Shown: positions 1-6,621, numbered from the stretch's first letter. The stretch: 8,009 nt of DNA from Natrialbaceae archaeon Tc-Br11_E2g1 (GCA_001564255.1 LKNC01000123.1:1-8009), one strand, 5' to 3'. The notes: a model not told the origin generated them from the sequence alone. A program made the numbers and translations.

Positions 1-764
1 CCGTCCGCGTTGAACGTCACACGGTCGAACGGTGGCTCCTCGCCCCAGTAGTCGTCGAACTTTTCGACGACGATCTCGACTTCGGGTTCGAACTCGACGA
101 CCTCGTACGGCCCAGTGCCGTTGAAATCTTCGGGGGAGTCCCCGGAGAGGACGTCCTCGTCGGCGTCCCGATCCTCTGCCCACTCCCGGTTCATCGCGCG
201 AGCGTAGTTGCCGAACTCGAACTCGGCGAGCCCCGGTGCACCGCTGTAGGTGATCTCGAGTTGCGTCTCGTCGATGGCTTCGGCACCCGTAATCGACCCG
301 AGGCCGAACTGACCGAGATCACTGACGAGCGCGAAGTCGGGGTCTACCGAGCGGTTGATGGTCCACGCGATGTCGTCTGCGGTCAGCGTGTCGCCACTGT
401 GGAACGTCACGTCGTCTCGTATCGACACTTCGGTCGAACCGTCACCGGTCGCTTCCCAGTCCTCGGCTATCCACGGGAAGATGCCGTCACCGGGGTCGAA
501 CTCGAAGACCGGTTCGTAGATGTGGTCGTAAACGTCGAAATAGTCCCCGGTTATGTGATCGAGCGGGTCGATCGTGTCTGGAAATTCGGTCAGGGTGACC
601 GTAATCTCCTCTTCGTCGTCCGGATCGTCATCGTCGTCGGCACTGATACAGCCAGCCATCGCCGTTATGCCCGTAGCGGCGGTGGCAGCCCCTGTTAGCT
701 TAAGTACCCTCCGACGACGGATTTCGTTACTGTTCTGCACGTTTACATGGCTGTTGTTCAACAT
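1..764 (-). CDS. Family 5 (DppA/OppA/NikA-type) ABC transporter solute-binding lipoprotein, N-terminal part
   Basis: Only the first 254 codons are present; the gene runs off the left edge. It would capture peptides, nickel or a similar ligand outside the cell and hand it to an ABC permease. The N-terminus has a twin-arginine motif (four Arg at residues 16-19, then VLKLTG), a short hydrophobic stretch and a lipobox AMAGC with the lipidated Cys at 39. A very acidic spacer follows (about 41-53), typical of haloarchaeal Tat lipoproteins. After it come family 5 features: an early 'ITVTLTEFPDTIDPLDH' strand, a 'YDHIYEPVFEFDP' segment, 'SIRDDVTFHSGDTLTADDI' and 'GTGPYEVVEFEP'. The ATG at 764 is chosen because a strong GGAGGT lies 10 nt upstream and the Tat motif falls where expected. 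The permease and ATPase genes are probably beyond the edge. The ligand cannot be told from this part. Confidence 0.93.
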   Translation of the reverse strand, partial: MLNNSHVNVQNSNEIRRRRVLKLTGAATAATGITAMAGCISADDDDDPDDEEEITVTLTEFPDTIDPLDHITGDYFDVYDHIYEPVFEFDPGDGIFPWIAEDWEATGDGSTEVSIRDDVTFHSGDTLTADDIAWTINRSVDPDFALVSDLGQFGLGSITGAEAIDETQLEITYSGAPGLAEFEFGNYARAMNREWAEDRDADEDVLSGDSPEDFNGTGPYEVVEFEPEVEIVVEKFDDYWGEEPPFDRVTFNAD

Positions 765-772
765 ATTTAAAT

Positions 773-994
773 TTACCTCCGGAGAGGACCACGGTCGGTA
801 GGTCTCACCGTCGTCGATCGGCGACTCGATTTCCCGATCAGCCGATCGACGGTCGCAAGCGCCCGGTGGCGGTCGCTCCAGCAGACGAGGACCGCGGCGA
901 ACGCGAGGTCGATACCGATCTCGAGGTCGAGGAAGGCGGCCCGGTGGTAGAGGAGCGTGTGAACGAGGAAACCGACTCGGTGGTAGGGGGGCAA
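773..994 (-). CDS. Doubtful small hydrophobic protein (up to 73 aa)
   Basis: I do not recognise this ORF. The first ~53 codons show about 87% G or C at the third position, with lower values at positions one and two, which favours this strand and frame over the antisense one. Translation from TTG at 994 gives a His- and Leu-rich segment around residues 4-45 (YHRVGFLVHTLLYHR, then FLDLEIGIDLAFAAVLVCW) that could contain one membrane helix. Against it: the only start is TTG without a clear ribosome site, codon quality falls in the last ~18 codons, and those overlap the 812-851 inverted repeat and the next gene's ribosome site. It may be a real small gene, a decayed fragment, or leader sequence of the binding-protein gene. 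Confidence 0.25.
   Translation of the reverse strand: MPPYHRVGFLVHTLLYHRAAFLDLEIGIDLAFAAVLVCWSDRHRALATVDRLIGKSSRRSTTVRPTDRGPLRR
775..780 (-). promoter_or_regulatory. Shine-Dalgarno site of the solute-binding protein gene
   Basis: On the minus strand this reads GGAGGT, a full match to the archaeal anti-SD complement, followed by the AT-rich spacer AAATTTAAAT and ATG. It supports the start at 764 and a leadered transcript, unlike several other genes in the window that look leaderless. Confidence 0.7.
812..851. repeat. 11-bp perfect inverted repeat upstream of the solute-binding protein gene
   Basis: The arms are CGTCGATCGGC (812-822) and GCCGATCGACG (841-851), separated by 18 nt. The structure lies 48-87 nt upstream of the binding-protein ATG on the minus strand. 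It could be an RNA hairpin in the leader, a processing or termination structure after the upstream genes, or a DNA operator. No T-run follows it on the minus strand, so a classical intrinsic terminator is not evident. Confidence 0.55.
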
Positions 995-1008
995 CCGGGA
1001 GGAGTGGT

Positions 1009-1194
1009 TCAGCCGTCGGTATCGTCGGGGGAAACGACGTGGATCGAACTCCCGAGGTACTTCTTCAGGGTCTCGTCGACCGTGTCCGCCCTGAACTCAC
1101 CGAGCTGGGCGCCGATGGCGTCCCGGAGCGCGTCGAGATACGGCCGGTCCGTCCGGAGTTCGCTGAACGTGACCGTCCGACCGCGGGGGTCCAC
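1009..1194 (-). CDS. Small acidic protein of unknown function directly behind the actin gene (61 aa)
   Basis: I do not recognise the family. The GTG at 1194 is 34 nt after the actin stop on the same strand, so co-transcription is likely. Third codon positions are overwhelmingly G or C, as in real genes here, and there is no other start in frame before the actin's end. The protein has no membrane segment or signal peptide and looks mostly helical: roughly residues 17-33 (RPYLDALRDAIGAQLGE) and 36-46 (ADTVDETLKKYL). The tail is SSIHVVSPDDTDG. A cytosolic soluble protein, perhaps an adaptor, is an inference from position and composition only. The GTG start has only a weak GGAG-like sequence immediately before it, so translational coupling to the actin gene is possible. 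Confidence 0.62.
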   Translation of the reverse strand: MDPRGRTVTFSELRTDRPYLDALRDAIGAQLGEFRADTVDETLKKYLGSSIHVVSPDDTDG

Positions 1195-1228
1195 TCCGAC
1201 CGAGGTACCGTCGGCCGGGGTTCGACCG

Positions 1229-2254
1229 TTACTCGCTCGCAGCGGCTTCGGCTTCCTCCTCTTGACCGTGATCTACGTCCTCGTCCGAGCGAGCCGCGAC
1301 GAGACCACCACGGGCGACACTGTAGAGGGGTTCGTTGGCGTGGGAGACGTCGCTGATCGAGAACGGGATGTTCGCGTCCTCTAGGTGGTCACGGAACAGC
1401 TCCTCGAAGCCGTCGGGACTCGAGGTGCCGCCGGTGACGACGACGGGGACGTCCAGGCCTTCCTCGATGTCCTCCTCGTCGACTTCCGTGACGATCTGAT
1501 TGATGACGTACTCCAGGAGGTTCTCGTAGTAAATCGAGAGGGCACCTTCGACCCCGCCGACGTCGGTCTGGAAGTCAAGTTGGAACTCGTCCTCTTTGAT
1601 CGAGGTTACCTTGTCGACGGGCGTGCCGGTCGCCTGTGCGGCCTGTTCGTCGACCCAGTCGCCACCGCGGGCGACGGAGAACTTCGTGACGGGGACGGCG
1701 TAGTAAGACAGACAGATGTTCGTCATGCCCGCCCCGAAACTGATACCCAGTCCGGTGAAGTTGTTGTCGGCGAGTTCGCTGTAGACGACGGCCATCCCCT
1801 CGTTTATCGGTTCGGCGTCGTAGCCCATATCCGAGAGGAACGATTCGATCGTCTTCTGGTGGTACAGCGTCGACAGGTCGGAGTCGATCGGATCGGCGGG
1901 CGTCGAAAAGTACAGCTTCTCGTCGCGATAGGCGGGTTCGCCGACGACCTGTTCGATGATGAGTTTCATCATCGGGATCGCGCTCTTCTCACTCGAGGAG
2001 AGGATGCCGTGTTTCATCGGACGGCGGGTCTCCTTGTTGAAGATGTTCGCGAAGTTCAACGCGTCGTCGCCGACGACGTAGACTTTGTCGTCTTTGCGGA
2101 TGTGGAGTACTTCGCTTCGCGAGAGCATCTGCTCTGCCATATCGGAGTACTCGATCTCTACGAAGGAGTTACGCTGTTGCACGAACACCGTGTCGGTTCC
2201 ATCCTGCTGTGCGGACAGGATGTTCATGGTTCCAACGTCTAGGCCTTTGGCCAT
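1229..2254 (-). CDS. Actin homologue of the haloarchaeal salactin/volactin family (MreB-like cytoskeletal ATPase)
   Basis: This is a 341-residue actin-fold ATPase expected to polymerise in the cytosol. Salactin of Halobacterium forms dynamically unstable filaments and volactin of Haloferax influences cell shape. Visible actin motifs, in order: phosphate-1 loop LDVGT (5-9); connect-1-like NEGMAVVY (151-158), where MreB has its catalytic Glu; phosphate-2 loop [15 protein letters not shown] (168-182); adenosine motif [17 protein letters not shown] (271-287); connect-2-like ARGGLVAA (314-321). The glycine-rich loop has Ser-Phe-Gly where most actins have Asp-x-Gly. The last ~19 residues form an acidic tail with no counterpart in MreB. 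A longer reading from 2281 would add nine residues; ATG 2254 is preferred because MAKGLDVGT begins the fold at once and a TATA box lies 27 nt upstream. It sits between a CdpA-like gene and a small unknown gene on the same strand. Confidence 0.93.
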   Translation of the reverse strand: MAKGLDVGTMNILSAQQDGTDTVFVQQRNSFVEIEYSDMAEQMLSRSEVLHIRKDDKVYVVGDDALNFANIFNKETRRPMKHGILSSSEKSAIPMMKLIIEQVVGEPAYRDEKLYFSTPADPIDSDLSTLYHQKTIESFLSDMGYDAEPINEGMAVVYSELADNNFTGLGISFGAGMTNICLSYYAVPVTKFSVARGGDWVDEQAAQATGTPVDKVTSIKEDEFQLDFQTDVGGVEGALSIYYENLLEYVINQIVTEVDEEDIEEGLDVPVVVTGGTSSPDGFEELFRDHLEDANIPFSISDVSHANEPLYSVARGGLVAARSDEDVDHGQEEEAEAAASE

Positions 2255-2264
2255 GTGTGGCCAA
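2247..2264. repeat. Inverted repeat over the actin start codon
   Basis: TTGGCCA (2247-2253), spacer TGTG, TGGCCAA (2258-2264) is a perfect 7-bp dyad. Flanking GGCC on each side (2242-2245 and 2265-2268) extends it if one T is bulged. The minus-strand ATG (2254-2252) lies at the edge of the loop. If the transcript is leaderless the hairpin cannot form in RNA, so a DNA binding site would be the better reading. Confidence 0.5.
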
Positions 2265-2278
2265 GGCCACCGATGGAT

Positions 2279-2284
2279 CATAAA
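2279..2284 (-). promoter_or_regulatory. TATA-like box for the actin gene
   Basis: The minus strand reads TTTATG centred 27 nt before the ATG at 2254, the spacing expected for a leaderless haloarchaeal transcript. A second AT-rich stretch (about 2291-2305, minus strand TATATTATATTTA) is an alternative that would leave a leader of roughly 17 nt. Both lie in the 114-nt gap after the CdpA-like gene, so the actin probably has its own promoter. Confidence 0.5.
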
Positions 2285-2368
2285 TCTATGTAAATATAAT
2301 ATATCTGGAGACGTTGTGATAAGAAGGGGGGTATCGAGTGAAAGAGGCGGTAACGGGCCGTGACCGGA

Positions 2369-3268
2369 TCAGGCCTTCCCGGTCGAGTCGTCGCCGATCA
2401 ACCAGTGTTTGAGGCGAGCGAGAAGCCCGCCCTGGGCCTCGGCGGCCTCGGCTTCCGCACGCTTTCGTTCCCTGAGTTCGTTGAGCTTTGCCGACTGGTC
2501 GTCGACGCCACCACTCGAGGTCGTGGTCTTCCCTTCGCCGCCTTTCAGCCCCTTGAGACTCGAGACCTGGGCGTCGATCCCGGACGATCGGACGGTTGTC
2601 GCCCCGGAATCGAGGTTCGACGCCTCGAACTCCTCGTCGGTAAAGCTCAGCCGGGTCGTCTCGTTTTTCTCGACGCCACCCCACGAGATTTCGACGTCTT
2701 CCATCGCGCTCTCGATGTCCCGTTCGACCTCCGCCTCCGAGACCGTCTCGGCCGTCTCCGCGCTCTCATCGTCGTCCGGAGCCGGTCTCGAGGCCGCCAC
2801 GTCGAGGTAGTGGCCGATGAGTGCGCCGCCGGTCGAAGCCGCCAGTGCCGCGAAGCCGACGGCGTACGTCGCGACGACGTGAATCGTGTAGTTTTCGCCG
2901 TGGAAGTTCCAGTCGTCGGGGAACGCCCAGACGAACCCACCGACTGCGAGGAAAATGATCGCAACACCGAGTCCGGAGACGACCAGCACGCGCCGTTCGA
3001 CCGAGAGCAAGACGACGATTCCGGTCATCAGGACGGGCAGGGCGACCATCCCGAACGCGTAGGCGAACTGTGCGACCGTCCAGTAGGCATCGGAGGGGCG
3101 CTCGAGTGTTACACTCAAAAGAAAGAGGACGAGCGCGACGGCCGCCAGGCCGATCCCCCCCAGAAACAGCCCGAAACCGACGTAGACGTCGGTTCGACTC
3201 TCCGGTTCGCCGACGTACCGCCGATAGAGGTCGAACAGGTAGTCGTCCGTCTGCCGTTGCGCTGCCAT
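2369..3268 (-). CDS. cdpA: CdpA-like cell-division membrane protein (four-TM domain plus disordered tail)
   Basis: The 299-residue protein has a short cytosolic N-terminus (LFDLYRRYVGEPESRTDVYVG), four predicted membrane helices (about 29-53, 66-89, 94-115, 129-154) and a long acidic, low-complexity cytosolic tail (160-280). The tail carries conserved-looking islands: WGGVEKNETTRLSF (196-209), VRSSGIDAQVSSLKGLKGGE (226-245) and VDDQSAKLNELRERKR (255-270). A short amphipathic helix, GLLARLKHWLIG, closes the protein. I recognise this layout and these motifs as the haloarchaeal family containing CdpA, which anchors the FtsZ ring at midcell in Haloferax; older annotations call it a permease-like protein. 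It has no transporter motifs. ATG 3268 is supported by AGGTG five nt upstream. The assignment rests on memory of the family, not on an alignment; otherwise it is a haloarchaeal membrane protein of unknown function. Confidence 0.62.
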   Translation of the reverse strand: MAAQRQTDDYLFDLYRRYVGEPESRTDVYVGFGLFLGGIGLAAVALVLFLLSVTLERPSDAYWTVAQFAYAFGMVALPVLMTGIVVLLSVERRVLVVSGLGVAIIFLAVGGFVWAFPDDWNFHGENYTIHVVATYAVGFAALAASTGGALIGHYLDVAASRPAPDDDESAETAETVSEAEVERDIESAMEDVEISWGGVEKNETTRLSFTDEEFEASNLDSGATTVRSSGIDAQVSSLKGLKGGEGKTTTSSGGVDDQSAKLNELRERKRAEAEAAEAQGGLLARLKHWLIGDDSTGKA

Positions 3269-3323
3269 TGGCCCACCTTTCTCCTACAGTACCATGACTT
3301 TTTGCCACCGCGAACGGTCCGCA

Positions 3324-4415
3324 TTATCTGAGCCAGTAGGCGACGATCCCGAGGACGAACGCGAGACCGACGTTGACGACCACGCCGACCAGTCCGACGG
3401 CCACGACCAGCGCGAACGCCGGAAGGGTGTCGATCGGCTCGAGGGCGGCTCGGCCGAGTTCGACGGCGACGACGACCAACAGGACACCGAGCAGTGCAAG
3501 CGGGAACGCGGCGAGCAGGGCGGCCCCGGCGACGAGCGCGAGCGCGAGGTAGAAGACGCCGAGGATGACGTTCGCGCCGGCAGTGCGTGCCCCGAAGGCG
3601 AACTTGCCCGCGAGGCCACCGCTGCCGTGACACATCGGCACGCCGCCCGCCGGAACCGCGGCCAGGCAGGTCACGCCCATGCTCTCTGCCAGGTCGTCGG
3701 CGGAGACGTCGCGGTTGTAGAGGTCGGCACACAGAAGCGAGGTAGCGATGGCGGCGTTGCCGATCGTCATCCCGAGCTGGGCGACCGTCCCCTCGAGTGC
3801 GCCCGTCGAGAACTCGGGGAGGCCGGCAGGGAACAGCGTCACCGAGGGGAGCTGTGGGGTCGACACGCCGGCGACGGCGACGGCGACGATTCCCCCGAGT
3901 GCGAGCACGACGAGGGCACTCTCCCGGCGATAGCCCGCGGCGACGAGGACGCCCACGAGGGCGAAGCCGGCGAGAGCGACGGGGACGTCTCCCGCCGACA
4001 GGGAGACGGCCGCCTCCAGGAGCAACAGGGCGACGGCCAGTTGCACCCCGCGGACGACCGGTTCGCCGACGACGGCCTCGAGGGCCCCGACGAAGCCAAA
4101 GCGGCCGGCAACGAGGAGGACGCCCCCGGCGAGGAGGCCGGCGGCAGCGAGTTCCGGATAGGAGAGGCCGCCGACGATCGCGAGCCCGACGAGCGCCTTC
4201 ATCGGCTCGACGGAAAGTGGCATCCCGTAGTGGAGCCCCCAGACGATCTGGAAGACGCCGAAGCCGACCAGGACGTGGGGAAGGGAGGCGCTCGTCGTCA
4301 ACGCGAGCGCGACGAGCAACGGGAGAACCGTAATCGAATCCCCTATCGCACCTGTAAGCTCGGACATACTAAGTTCGAGGTCCCGACGGGCCTCTGTAGG
4401 GGACGAGAAAGACAT
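3324..4415 (-). CDS. MOT1-type molybdate/sulfate permease
   Basis: This is an integral membrane protein of 363 residues with about ten hydrophobic helices, belonging to the MOT1 (MFS_MOT1, SulP-like) family that imports molybdate or sulfate. Diagnostic motifs: GDSITVLPLLVALAL near residues 25-39; FQIVWGLHYGMPLSVEPMKA at 55-74 (the P-x-x-PMK signature); NAAIATSLLCADLY at 220-233; and VPMCHGSGGLAGKFAFGART at 259-278, the best-conserved MOT1 block. Length fits the family. The start is uncertain: ATG 4415 is used; GTG 4430 would add five residues, and ATG 4367 would begin at MSELTGAIGDS, which matches where many homologues start. It follows the aldolase gene by 85 nt and precedes the CdpA-like gene by 55 nt on the same strand, with no evident functional link to either. 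Molybdate versus sulfate cannot be decided from sequence. Confidence 0.85.
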   Translation of the reverse strand: MSFSSPTEARRDLELSMSELTGAIGDSITVLPLLVALALTTSASLPHVLVGFGVFQIVWGLHYGMPLSVEPMKALVGLAIVGGLSYPELAAAGLLAGGVLLVAGRFGFVGALEAVVGEPVVRGVQLAVALLLLEAAVSLSAGDVPVALAGFALVGVLVAAGYRRESALVVLALGGIVAVAVAGVSTPQLPSVTLFPAGLPEFSTGALEGTVAQLGMTIGNAAIATSLLCADLYNRDVSADDLAESMGVTCLAAVPAGGVPMCHGSGGLAGKFAFGARTAGANVILGVFYLALALVAGAALLAAFPLALLGVLLVVVAVELGRAALEPIDTLPAFALVVAVGLVGVVVNVGLAFVLGIVAYWLR

Positions 4416-4453
4416 TATCGGCGGATACACGGTCCGGCATTTTCACTCTTTCT

Positions 4454-4473
4454 AGTAACTGTCCAAGGTTACT
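4454..4473. repeat. Operator-like dyad upstream of the MOT1 permease gene
   Basis: AGTAAC (4454-4459) and GTTACT (4468-4473) form a perfect 6-bp inverted repeat with an 8-nt spacer. Its centre is about 48 nt upstream of ATG 4415, just outside the place expected for the BRE/TATA, so it could bind a dimeric regulator. Which factor would bind is unknown. Confidence 0.35.
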
Positions 4474-4500
4474 TCAAACCGAGGATATGATCGGCTCCGA

Positions 4501-5388
4501 TTACGCGTCGACCGACCAGTCCGGGGACGCCTCGAGGGCGTCCTCGAGAAGCGTCTCGAGGTCGCCGATCGCGTCGTCGACGGGGCACAGCGGCCGGCGT
4601 GGCTTCCCGGCGGGCTGGCCACGAAGCGAGAGCGTCGCCTTGACGCCGGGAACGCCGTAGCGGGCGGTGACGGCGTGGTTGAGTTCGACGAGGGCGGCGT
4701 TCAGTTCGCGGGCACCCGCCCGATCACCGCCGCGGTGTCGTCGGTATACCTCACTCGCCCGCCCGGGGACGACGTTTCCGAGCGCGAGGACGCCGCCGTC
4801 GGCACCTGCATCGAGTCCGGCGGCGTAGAGACCCCCACTGCCGACCAGGACCGAGACGTCCTCGCCCGTCGCCCGGACGAGTCGCTGGATCGACTCGAGG
4901 CTCCCACTCGAGTCTTTGATCCCGGCGACGTTCTCGTGGTCGGCGATCGCGGCGACAGTCGACGGCGAGAGGGCGTGGTCGGTGAACTTCGGGACGCTGT
5001 AGAGGTAGATCGGCAGTGGGGCAGCGTCGGCCAGATCGCGGTAGTAGGCCTCGAGTTCGTCGTCGTCGAAACCGTAGTACGACGGGGTGACCACGAGCGC
5101 CCCGTCGGCACCGATCTCCGCGGCGCGTTCGGTCGCCCGGAGGGTCCGGCGGTAGCCCTCGTGGCCGGTCCCCGCGAGCACCGGCAGGTCGGTCGTCTCA
5201 CGGACCGTTTCGACGACGTCCGCGCGTTCGTCGGGACTCAAAAGCGGGGCCTCGCCGGTCGAGCCACAGGGGACGAAGAAGTCGACGCCCTCGCCCTCGA
5301 GCCACGCGAGGAGTGCTTCCAGTGTGTCGTGATCGACCGCCCCGTCCGCCTCGAACGGCGTCGCGACGGGAACACCAGTTCCGTGCAT
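4501..5388 (-). CDS. DapA/NAL-superfamily class I aldolase, probably 2-keto-3-deoxy-(6-phospho)gluconate aldolase
   Basis: This is a 295-residue TIM-barrel lyase of the dihydrodipicolinate synthase/N-acetylneuraminate lyase superfamily. Motifs: TPF at 10-12; GSTGE at 42-46, which binds the substrate carboxylate; Tyr130 in YLYSVP; the Schiff-base Lys158 in GIKDSSGS; and GSGGLYAAGLDAGADGGVLALGNV near 188-211. The Arg that follows the catalytic Tyr by five residues in true dihydrodipicolinate synthases (Arg138 in E. coli) is Phe135 here, and the second Thr of their GTTGE loop keeps Ser-Thr. This argues against DapA and favours an aldolase of the haloarchaeal semiphosphorylative Entner-Doudoroff route or a related sugar-acid lyase. 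ATG 5388 starts immediately before the first barrel strand, and a TATA-like box 28 nt upstream suggests a leaderless transcript. Substrate identity is inferred. Confidence 0.82.
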   Translation of the reverse strand: MHGTGVPVATPFEADGAVDHDTLEALLAWLEGEGVDFFVPCGSTGEAPLLSPDERADVVETVRETTDLPVLAGTGHEGYRRTLRATERAAEIGADGALVVTPSYYGFDDDELEAYYRDLADAAPLPIYLYSVPKFTDHALSPSTVAAIADHENVAGIKDSSGSLESIQRLVRATGEDVSVLVGSGGLYAAGLDAGADGGVLALGNVVPGRASEVYRRHRGGDRAGARELNAALVELNHAVTARYGVPGVKATLSLRGQPAGKPRRPLCPVDDAIGDLETLLEDALEASPDWSVDA

Positions 5389-5410
5389 GGCCGGCTCTAC
5401 GCCCGACGGC

Positions 5411-5416
5411 GATAAA
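5411..5416 (-). promoter_or_regulatory. TATA-like box for the aldolase gene
   Basis: The minus strand reads TTTATC, beginning 28 nt before the ATG at 5388, consistent with a leaderless start. It lies in the 296-nt divergent region 5389-5684. Apart from the two promoters I see no gene there. Confidence 0.55.
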
Positions 5417-5657
5417 GACTCACAGGGATCCGACCAGTCCGACGGAGCTCTTCGACTCGAGACGGTTCAGCGGGTTCGTCGTCCTCGTCAGTGCGGTGGT
5501 CATACTGTCGGTCAGACAGACGGAAACCACTCCCGAGAGCGGACGAACTGACACGCGCGCTGTCCCGCCAGTTCTGACACACACCGACAGGTCCATCACC
5601 GCCAGTATCAACACCGTCCTCTCGACTCGGAGCGCCGGCGTCGGCGACCATCACCCA

Positions 5658-5666
5658 TTTGTATAA
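5658..5666 (+). promoter_or_regulatory. TATA-like box for thiD
   Basis: TTTGTATAA lies 19-27 nt before the ATG at 5685, in an otherwise GC-rich divergent gap. Spacing implies transcription starting at or within a few bases of the ATG. I saw no thiamine-pyrophosphate riboswitch signature in the 5389-5684 gap, and the short leader leaves no room for one. Confidence 0.5.
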
Positions 5667-5684
5667 CAAGCGAATAGATGGGGT

Positions 5685-6500
5685 ATGGAGAACCCGGAAC
5701 CCGAACGACCACCGATCGGGCTCACGATCGCGGGCAGTGACTCCGGCGGCGGTGCCGGCATCCAGACCGACCTGGCGACGATGGCCGCCCACGACGTCTA
5801 CGGAACGAGCGTCCTCACGGCGGTGACGGCCCAGCACACCCGCGGCGTCGAGTCGACTCACGTCCTCCCACTCGAGGAGGTCCAGGCCCAACTCGAGGCC
5901 GTCCTCTCCGATTTCGCCGTCGACGCGGCGAAGACGGGGATGCTCGCGACGACCGAAATCGTCCGGCTGGTCGCCGATCGTGCACCCGACTTTCCGTTCC
6001 CGCTCGTCGTCGACCCCGTGATGGTCGCGACCTCCGGGGACCGACTGCTAGAGCCCGAAGCCGAACGGGCCTACGAGGACCTGATCGGCGAGGCGACGGT
6101 CGTCACGCCGAACGCCGACGAGGCGGAGGTGCTTACCGGTGAGCCCGTCGAAGACGGAGCGAGTGCCCGCGAGGCCGGCCGGAGGCTGTGTGAGATGGGT
6201 GCCGACGCGGCGTTGATCAAAGGCGGGCACGTTCCCGGCGAGACGGTCCGTGACGTCCTCGTGACCGACGGGGACGTACGGGTGTTCGAGCACCCACGGG
6301 TCGACACCGACGCGACCCACGGCTCGGGGTGTACGCTCGCGGCCGCCATCGCCTCACGGCTGGCTCGAGGTTCGGACCTCCCGTCCGCCGTCGCCGGTGG
6401 GACGGACTTTCTCGCCCGCGCGATCAGCCACCCCTACGACGTCGGGAACGGGCCGGGGGCGGTCAACCACGGCGTCTCCCCGCCGGAGGTCGATCACTGA
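5685..6500 (+). CDS. thiD: Hydroxymethylpyrimidine/phosphomethylpyrimidine kinase
   Basis: ThiD phosphorylates 4-amino-5-hydroxymethyl-2-methylpyrimidine and then its monophosphate, making the pyrimidine diphosphate half of thiamine in the cytosol. The 271-residue protein is a ribokinase-fold enzyme. Visible motifs: TIAGSDSGGGAGIQTDL (14-30), the substrate-binding N-terminus; KTGML (83-87); VVDPVMVATSGDRLL (108-122); TPNADEAEVLTG (141-152); LIKGGHVPG (177-185); and the anion-hole motif DATHGSGCT (209-217), with Cys216 at the usual position. Many archaeal ThiD proteins carry a fused C-terminal ThiN (thiamine-phosphate synthase) domain; this one ends just after the kinase domain, so that activity must be encoded elsewhere. 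It is transcribed away from the aldolase and followed by a 144-nt gap before the next gene. Confidence 0.95.
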   Translation: MENPEPERPPIGLTIAGSDSGGGAGIQTDLATMAAHDVYGTSVLTAVTAQHTRGVESTHVLPLEEVQAQLEAVLSDFAVDAAKTGMLATTEIVRLVADRAPDFPFPLVVDPVMVATSGDRLLEPEAERAYEDLIGEATVVTPNADEAEVLTGEPVEDGASAREAGRRLCEMGADAALIKGGHVPGETVRDVLVTDGDVRVFEHPRVDTDATHGSGCTLAAAIASRLARGSDLPSAVAGGTDFLARAISHPYDVGNGPGAVNHGVSPPEVDH

Positions 6501-6615
6501 TCGGTCACCAGTCGGGCGGCCTGCACACTCGCTGTCGAGTCTCTCCGGCGGAGACCCGGGAGCGGACGTTCATCACGGCTTCGGGGTCGTGACCTGTGGT
6601 CTGTGAATCAGTCCC

Positions 6616-6621
6616 TTTTTA
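6616..6621 (+). promoter_or_regulatory. TATA-like box for the small beta-rich protein gene
   Basis: TTTTTA begins 29 nt before the ATG at 6645, as expected for a leaderless haloarchaeal promoter. Immediately downstream CCCC (6622-6625) and GGGG (6631-6634) flank ACGAC, a small dyad of doubtful meaning. Confidence 0.45.

Noticed and set aside
866..1384. Acidic plus-strand ORF overlapping the end of the actin gene
   Set aside because: It reads antisense through the actin C-terminus and the 61-aa gene. The acidic appearance is typical of complements of Leu/Asp/Glu codons in GC-rich haloarchaeal genes.
1385..2242. 285-codon plus-strand ORF opposite the actin gene
   Set aside because: It is a mirror of the actin codons; the actin motifs on the minus strand are decisive.
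3294..4490. 398-codon plus-strand ORF opposite the permease
   Set aside because: It is a low-complexity Asp/Glu/Arg-rich translation, the complement of hydrophobic helices in the MOT1 gene.
5313..5666. A 117-codon plus-strand ORF with a TM-like stretch (GFVVLVSAVVILSV) between the aldolase and thiD
   Set aside because: Its first part lies antisense in the aldolase, there is no usable start in the intergenic part, and its tail runs through the thiD promoter. Codon bias is poor compared with neighbours.
5397..5891. Minus-strand ORF overlapping the start of thiD
   Set aside because: It is antisense to well-supported thiD coding sequence and to the divergent promoter region; no recognisable domain.
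6541..6555. Small hairpin (TCTCC-GGC-GGAGA) after thiD as a terminator
   Set aside because: Only five base pairs, no T-run follows, and such short GC stems are common by chance at this base composition.
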